Assembly (NCBI GenBank): GCA_023313575.1
Contig: JAJTTP010000007.1
Span: 434,001 to 498,000, forward strand
Length of the DNA stretch: 64,000 nucleotides
Source of the DNA: Eutypella sp. D-1
Taxonomy: Eukaryota > Ascomycota > Sordariomycetes > Xylariales > Diatrypaceae
Direction of reading: 5' to 3'
The notes beneath the pieces were generated by a model, which saw only the letters and a list, made by a program, of their open reading frames with translations, ran no database searches and was not told the DNA's origin. This document shows, piece by piece, positions 58,023 through 64,000 of the stretch. Position 1 is the stretch's first letter. Each line of letters opens with the position of its first letter. The translations under genes were made by a program, and so were the position numbers.

Positions 58023-61000
58023 TTAGCTGTCCCAGATGGCGCCGAAAGCGTAGACGCCACGGGTCTCGAGGCCATAGACGACCTTCTTGGTGATCTTCTC
58101 GTTGGCGATGATGATAACAGCCTCAGCGTCGAAGCTCTTCACTAGGTTATAGCTCATCTTAACGAGGTCGGGGCGGCCCTGGGTCCGGGTGTCGTGGATG
58201 ATGGCGCCGGAGACCTTGGAGCGCACCGCGTCTATCAACCCCTGTCCGAACGTAACCTCAGGTCGCGGCGTCGACCAGATCACCGCCGTTGGGCATGACG
58301 GGTTCTGCAGGTGGCCTAGCACGGGTCCCACCCCAGACCCCGTGCATACTACCACTAGGCGTCGGAACAGCGTTGCAATGCGCATCACGCCGCAGGTTGG
58401 CACGCCCCGCACCCACATCTCCCGCGGTGGCTTCTCGATGCAGTTCTTCGTCCAGTCGCCGGCGTTTGACACTACGAGTGAGTACCCTTTGGGGTAGATA
58501 CCGGACTGCTGGTAGGCAGGGATGGTGGCGAATGAGTGCCACTCGATCAGGGGCCGGTGGGAGATGCGCGTGAATGAACCATTTACGGGGACCGTGTAGT
58601 CAAAGTGCAGTCTAACGGCGTGGGGCGACAAGACCTCGGACTCCACAGGCACCTTCCTTAGGAAGCACCAAGAAGAGGCGACGCTGAGTGTAGCAACTAC
58701 CAGTAGCCAGATGGCTGGGTTTCGCAGGATGGCTTGGCCGAGGGTTGTGCCGGCAGGCAGGGTATCGTGGCTTGCCAATATGGTTTGGACCCAGAACAAG
58801 CCGAGCATGGTCCATCCGATGAATCGGTGGGTCCTCTCGAACAGATCGTGGTATTTCTTGCGCATAGTGGGGTACGCTAAGACCCACATGACGGCGAACA
58901 GGGCCGAAAGCAGCCATGAGATAACCTTCGTTGCAGGGCCCTGGTATCCCCAGTTTGGGCAGTGCGTCACTTGGCAGACCTCGTCACTGACATTGGTACC
59001 TAGCAGTAGCAGGCCGGAGCAGACAGCGGCACCGGAGTGCGCGCCTCCGAGATGATAGATCTTAGCGGCGCGCGCCCGGATCGACAGGGGCAAGGACTTG
59101 GGTAGTGAGCAGCAGATGGTGTAGAGGATATTGATTACAAACTCCTCGCGGACGAGGACCGCCAGAAGCAGGTTGATGGCCGTAAGCCAGGCGAGCCATT
59201 GGCGGATATTGTCGGTGGTATAGGCCACAGCGAGGATAGCGGCAGCGTTGAAAAGGCCCAGAAGACTGAAAAGCCTTCGGTAAACGATGAAGACACGATG
59301 AACAATGCCACGAATGGGCTGCGGAAGGTGTTTCCCAGGAACCTCTGGAGTAAGGTCGAACGATTCCTCGTCGTCCTTCTTCTCGTCCGTGAAACTCGAG
59401 GAAGACGGAGTTGTAACAGCCGTGGTGGGAGTAATCCCGCCGTCGAAAATCTTCTCGCCGCGCTTCGTCTCGAAAGAGCTGCTCGAAGTCGACGCAAGCG
59501 TGTTGGCCTGGGAGAGTTTCTCGGCAGCGAAGGCCTTGAGGGCCTTCTTGTCCGTCTTTCCGTTCGGTGTGAGCGGCATGGTCTCGAGCAGGTGGTACTT
59601 GGTCGGAACAGCATAGTATGGCTGCTTGCCGCCAAGGTACTCCTTAAGCATATTCACATCGACGTCTTGAGGGGCCATGAAAGCATGGATCTCCCCATCA
59701 ATGAATAGAGCGGCAGCCTTGTCGACGGTAGGATAGGAATTCAAAGATGACGTTACACCGTCGAGCTCCACCCGGAATCCCTACAGAAGTCAGTACGTTT
59801 CAGGGATTGGTGGAAATAAGACATTATGCCATACCTTGATCTTGATCTGGTCGTCTACACGGCCTAGCATCTCAATTTCGCCGTCTTCCCTCCAGGCCCC
59901 CAAGTCGCCCGTATTGTACATCATCGAACTAGACGCATGCTTAGTATATTGCCAAGAGATGCAATAGTGACAGGGGTCCTCTCTTACCCATCATTCGCAA
60001 AAGGGTCAAGTCTGTATCGCTCGGCGGTTTTGTCTGGCAGGCCAACGTAACCACGAGAGATTCCGTGACCGCCAGCCCATTGAATACCGGGCTCACCCAT
60101 GCTTACCGGCTTTGCATCCTCGTCTAGGATATATACCGTGTTGTTCGGGGTGGGTTTCCCAATCGATAAGGGCTGCCCCGACTGGTGCAGGTGCATGGTG
60201 TTTACGATGGTGGTCTCCGTGGGTCCACAGCAGTTGTAGTACCTCGTATGGGCAGCCCATAGATCGGCAAGCCTATTTGATAGTTAGAGACATTTCTCGT
60301 GAGCATGATGCACATGGGCTTAGACTTACTTCTGGGAAATTGGCTCACCGGCCGTAGCCACCGTTCGGATGTTGGGGAATTCCTGCGGGTCATATTTGGC
60401 CAGGATACTGGGGGTGCAAATGAGAGTGTTGATCTAGTAAGAAGTAGATCAGCTTCCGAACTTTATATTTATTGTTAAGGTGTGGGCAGGTTGTGAATTG
60501 CTTCACTTGGCAATGATCAGTGGACTTGTGATACCACTAAGAGCAATTGACTTGTGGGTTTAGGTGGAGTTCGTGCACTTCACTTCACTAACAAAGTAGA
60601 GTGCTGACAAGGAAGCTCGGTAAGATCCGCGATAAGATATAAGATCGACTCGGTCCGGGCGACTAAAAGTGGCTGGGGTCTATAGGAAGAGGGGGGGGAC
60701 CAACCTGGCTAAGCGCCAAGCGCCAATCGGAGCCGCGAATGATCAACGTCCCTCCATTGGAGAGAGTGCCCAACGTCTCCCAGGCAGCTAGGAGAATATA
60801 TTCAATTAGCTCAGTTCGAAACAAACAGAAGGCGAGATGAGAACAATGAACTACTCATTCTGGCAAACCTACCCATGTCAAAGCTGATGTTCAAGACCTG
60901 GCCGACCTTCGTCCCCCGTTTGATGCCGAGGTCGCCAGGGGCCGAACACACAAGGTTGGCCACATTTTTGTGGGTGACATCAACACCCTTTGGTGTACCC

Positions 61001-61630
61001 GTGGTGCCTGAAGATCAGATATCAGTAAAAGAAGATATACGGTATGTGGGGGGAGGAAGGGCCGTTACCGGATGTGAAGATGATGTAACATCCATGATGG
61101 CTCTCAGAGAGATCATCGTAGATAGGCAGGTGGTGCGGCTCAATCGTGTTAGCCTCTTCGATAACCAGAACTTCACAAGAAGACTGGACACCTAGCAAGC
61201 GGTGCTTGGTTGAGTTTAGGCATAGTGCTGCCTTGGCGTCTGTCTGTCCAAGTACAACCTTCAAGGTCGAGTCTGGAACCACACCACCATCCATGGGAAC
61301 ATATTGGGCTCCACATGTAAGGATGGCGACGACACCGACTAACATCTCGATGCCTCTCTTGACGACGAGAGGGACCTTGTCGCCAGGCCCAACCCCTATG
61401 GCTCTGAGCTGGCGTGACAGCTTGATAGCCCGGTGGGCTAGCGAGGCATAGGAGATCTCGCGCGCCGGGCTGGTAGATAGATCGCGAGCAGCGATCTCAC
61501 CCGGCTGAGTCTTCGCATGGTAGAAGAATGCCTGAGTGATGGTGGCAAAACGAGGGGCCATATGAGGGCCACGAGTGAAGGACTCAGGAACGGGCTTTCG
61601 ACCCGAGTCATATCCGAGCTTGACGCCCAT
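58023..61630 (-). CDS. TmpL-like protein: AMP-binding, six membrane spans, FAD/NAD(P) reductase
   Basis: A fusion of an NRPS-type adenylation domain with a membrane-bound reductase-like half, the plan of TmpL, a fungal protein linked to redox balance. Seven exons: 61630-61069, 61007-60873, 60787-60705, 60433-60330, 60272-59988, 59928-59835 and 59780-58023; 1006 residues. Adenylation motifs: FTSGTTGTPKG (185-194), [40 protein letters not shown] (residues about 394-422) and the lysine of TPNGK at 496. No carrier-protein LGGxS motif follows; instead a Ser/Thr-rich linker (510-575), then about six hydrophobic spans from residue 590 (LLGLFNAAAILAVAY first). The C-terminal part has VVVCTGSGVGPVLGHL (nucleotide-binding loop TGSGVGP at 901-907). 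Intron 3 is 271 nt, the others 54-85 nt. The start ATG at 61630 leads directly into the domain. No partner biosynthetic genes are nearby, so a secondary-metabolite cluster is not suggested. Confidence 0.9.
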
Positions 61631-62602
61631 CTTGCCGTTGCTGTGGTTTGACTGGCAAGTGCCTTAGCTAGGTGCGAATATAGAGATGAAGGGAGAGACT
61701 GGAGAGACAAGTGATGAGAGATGATGATGAAGGACTTGAGACTCTCTAATCTATGCTTAATGTTGACCTGACAGCCCTAGTCTAGTCGTATAAGCTATGT
61801 TGCTCTGTTGTCCATGACACACCTTTCGTGTCTTCCATATCTCAAAAGGCATGCGGCCCCCGGGGCCTTTAATAGGATTCCTGGGACAGGCCTCCCCCGG
61901 CCTGTCTAAGTACTCCATAAACTTCAAAAAGTCCAAGAACCTCATAGACTCCATGGGATGCCAGCCGAAGAGATCTGCGTTACCCAAATGGTAGAGCTAC
62001 GGAAATTCGAGATATGCGCATATGCTGGCTGGACGGCCGAGCAACGATCCACATTGAAACCAACACAAGCGTCCCAAACCCCGGACCATCCATCAATGGA
62101 CTATTCTCCAATTTCCCAATTCCGCCCTCGGAAAGCAAGGAAGGAAAGAAAGTCTTCCTCCACCTCACGCCCCCTCCTCAAAAGAATTAGAATAAAAAAA
62201 TAATAATTCCATAAAAAATTGATAATTAATTGATAATTCCAGATTCCAAGAGTTGACGCCACATCAGGAACGACAACGTGTTTTAAGATCAGAGGGACCA
62301 ACTTCCTATCAAGGATTGGGCCGTGGATGCTTTAGGTGATGGAAGAGAGACAAACAAGTCTTGGTAAGTTTTCAGGTTAAGAAGTTTCCAGGGCTGCAGG
62401 GTTTAGTTTTTGAGTTCATGATGCAGAGTTCCACTTTTTACCGTGTGATTTTTACTACGAATTACTACCTTCACAGGTAGAGTAGTTACATGATAAGTAC
62501 TCGATGAAACCTTCCCTTTCTCTTTAGTACAGATGGTGATACATTTGGTGCAGATGATGTAGCTGTAGACCTGTAGGTGTAGCTCTAGATGGTGCAGGCC
62601 CA

Positions 62603-62617
62603 GGGGGGGGGGGGGGG
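62603..62617. repeat. G15 homopolymer
   Basis: Fifteen consecutive G residues. Confidence 0.95.
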
Positions 62618-63705
62618 TGGTTTTGACGGCACACGGTACGGATGGTCTACTTACCCGAATAGGTACTTACCTACCCCTACCTAGTAAATACATAGCAGTA
62701 TCCATGGATGTAAATAGATATGCCGGTTACAGTTGGCCTAGGCCTGTAAAGCCGTGGTAATTTAAAGCTTCTAGTAGTGTTCCATTGAATAGCCAAGCGC
62801 CGCTTGCCTACTTAGTACTTCGGTATGGTCGTAGAAAAGCAAAAGAATAAAAAAGTGAACGTTAATATCCGTGTTACCTCTTAAGAGGTATGCTAAGTTA
62901 AGTGTCTACATATGTATATTATGGGGCAACGCTTCTTTTAAGGGGGGTGTTAGTGCCTAGGTAGATCCACGGGTACCTTAGGGGGTAGGTAGTAGGGATG
63001 TCAGGGTGTGTCAGGGCGTGTAGTGGTGCGTCGTACCTGTGAATGTCTTGGGAATTCCCTGGGGATGCCCTGACAGCATGGGCAGCCCTGGGATGGTGGG
63101 TTGCCCTAGGCGTATCCCGAAGGTCGATGAGCAAGATTTGGAGGAACTAACCTACATGCATACATCATTGTACATACATTAAGTACTTCGTACAGGGCTT
63201 GCAGGGGCTTGGGGGGCTTGAGGGCTTGTGTGGGCTGGCTGACGGGAGAGGAGAGATCGCTGTCCAGGGCTTAACACAAATGGTGGGGTACTTAAACTAA
63301 CTTCTTGGGGACTAGTACACTTCTTGCTGGTCCTTAGATGGTGGCTTTCTCGGACCGACCAATCAGAGACAATAATCACAGTTATACACAAATTCCTCTT
63401 CTAGGATCTCTACCTGCTTACTTCGAGGTTGTTACCTACCTCTACATACCTATGTAGGTAGAACTGATAGACTGGTAGGGTTTCCAGGATCAAAACGTGC
63501 TATCATGAAATTCTGTCCTCATGAGGTGACACCCAATAAGTGCGAAAATTCCTAATATTTCTGTCCATTCGGTCCAGGTTGGACGCCTCCATGCCATGAC
63601 ACCCAGGCCTACAAGGTCACTTACAAATGCCCGAGACTTTTCTAGTGTAGGGTCGGGTCTGAGAGTATGCCACCAAGACTTCAAGTCACAACGGTTAGAA
63701 TAGAG

Positions 63706-63758
63706 CTTGTCTCTCCTTGTCTCTGCTTGTCTTCCTTGTCTTCCTTGTCATCCTTGTC
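63706..63758 (+). repeat. Imperfect tandem repeat of CTTGTC units (9-10 bp period)
   Basis: CTTGTC begins at 63706, 63716, 63726, 63735, 63744 and 63753: six units with a period changing from 10 to 9 bases. Confidence 0.85.
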
Positions 63759-64000
63759 AACTTCCATATTGAGATACCACCTCCGGTACTTATTATACAT
63801 GATGTGTGTCGTGTGCGCGTCGTGTGGGCATCGTTACCGTGCATATTGCCACGCTACATACCGTTTAGGGTGACCCGTTCGACCACCTGCATGTGCAACC
63901 AAAGTCACCCGGCCGGCGATATATCCCTCTTATACATTCTCTTATACATTCCAGGCCCTAGAGCCCTACTTCAAGTAAAATCAACTCATCCGACAACTCT

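Larger units (their letters stand above)
61631..64000. other. Spacer upstream of TmpL-like gene to window end, no supported gene
   Basis: Contains an AT-rich stretch with the unit AATTGATAATTAATTGATAA near 62217-62236, a G15 run at 62603-62617, many AGGTA/TACCT words and an imperfect CTTGTC tandem at 63706-63758. No domain-bearing frame. Confidence 0.5.

Noticed and set aside
59135..59708. Long frames on both strands within the TmpL-like last exon
   Set aside because: Arg/Ser-rich shadow translations of a GC-rich exon whose true frame has clear motifs.

Overview
This window is nuclear DNA of a filamentous ascomycete (Pezizomycotina; a sordariomycete seems likely, but I cannot prove it from sequence alone). 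The evidence is short GT..AG introns of about 50-85 nt with CTAAY-like branch sites, gene-family choices typical of moulds (NACHT/NLR-like protein, TmpL-like AMP-binding/reductase fusion, SRPK-like fungal kinase, Rpr2, Ipi1), and roughly balanced base composition with GC-rich exons. There are no operons; genes sit on both strands with long spacers.

Layout. 1-542 (+): 3' end of an RNase H gene cut by the window edge. 4985-7056 (-): Pho85-type cyclin, two exons. 7057-18354: an 11 kb spacer with no gene I can support. 18355-19735 (-): broken SRPK-like kinase gene. 22011-23123 (-): intronless metallophosphoesterase in a GC-rich island. 23939-26006 (-): SUB2/UAP56 helicase, five exons, head to head with 27071-27586 (+): Rpr2/Rpp21 RNase P subunit. 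29099-29235 (-): tRNA-like pol III promoter motifs, possibly a SINE. 30737-31869 (+): Ipi1. 34239-36283 (+): Ded1/Vasa-type DEAD-box helicase, five exons. 37123-38023 (+): roadblock/LC7 protein. 41559-46028 (+): large conserved fungal protein of unknown function, four exons. 47924-51139 (+): NACHT NTPase (NLR-like). 54403-55371 (-): F-box protein. 58023-61630 (-): TmpL-like adenylation/transmembrane/FAD-NAD(P) protein, seven exons.

The genes do not form a pathway cluster. Several handle RNA (RNase H, SUB2, RNase P subunit, Ipi1, Ded1-like helicase), which may be chance. The accessory part is the right third (NLR, F-box, TmpL-like) plus the decayed kinase. I rebuilt splice sites by eye; the coding length of every complete spliced model comes out as a whole number of codons. 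Repeats are simple sequence tracts and a frequent short palindrome (TACCTAGGTA and variants) in the spacers. I recognised no transposase, CRISPR array or rRNA. Compact fungal DNA with no assay data means spacer annotation is necessarily weak.
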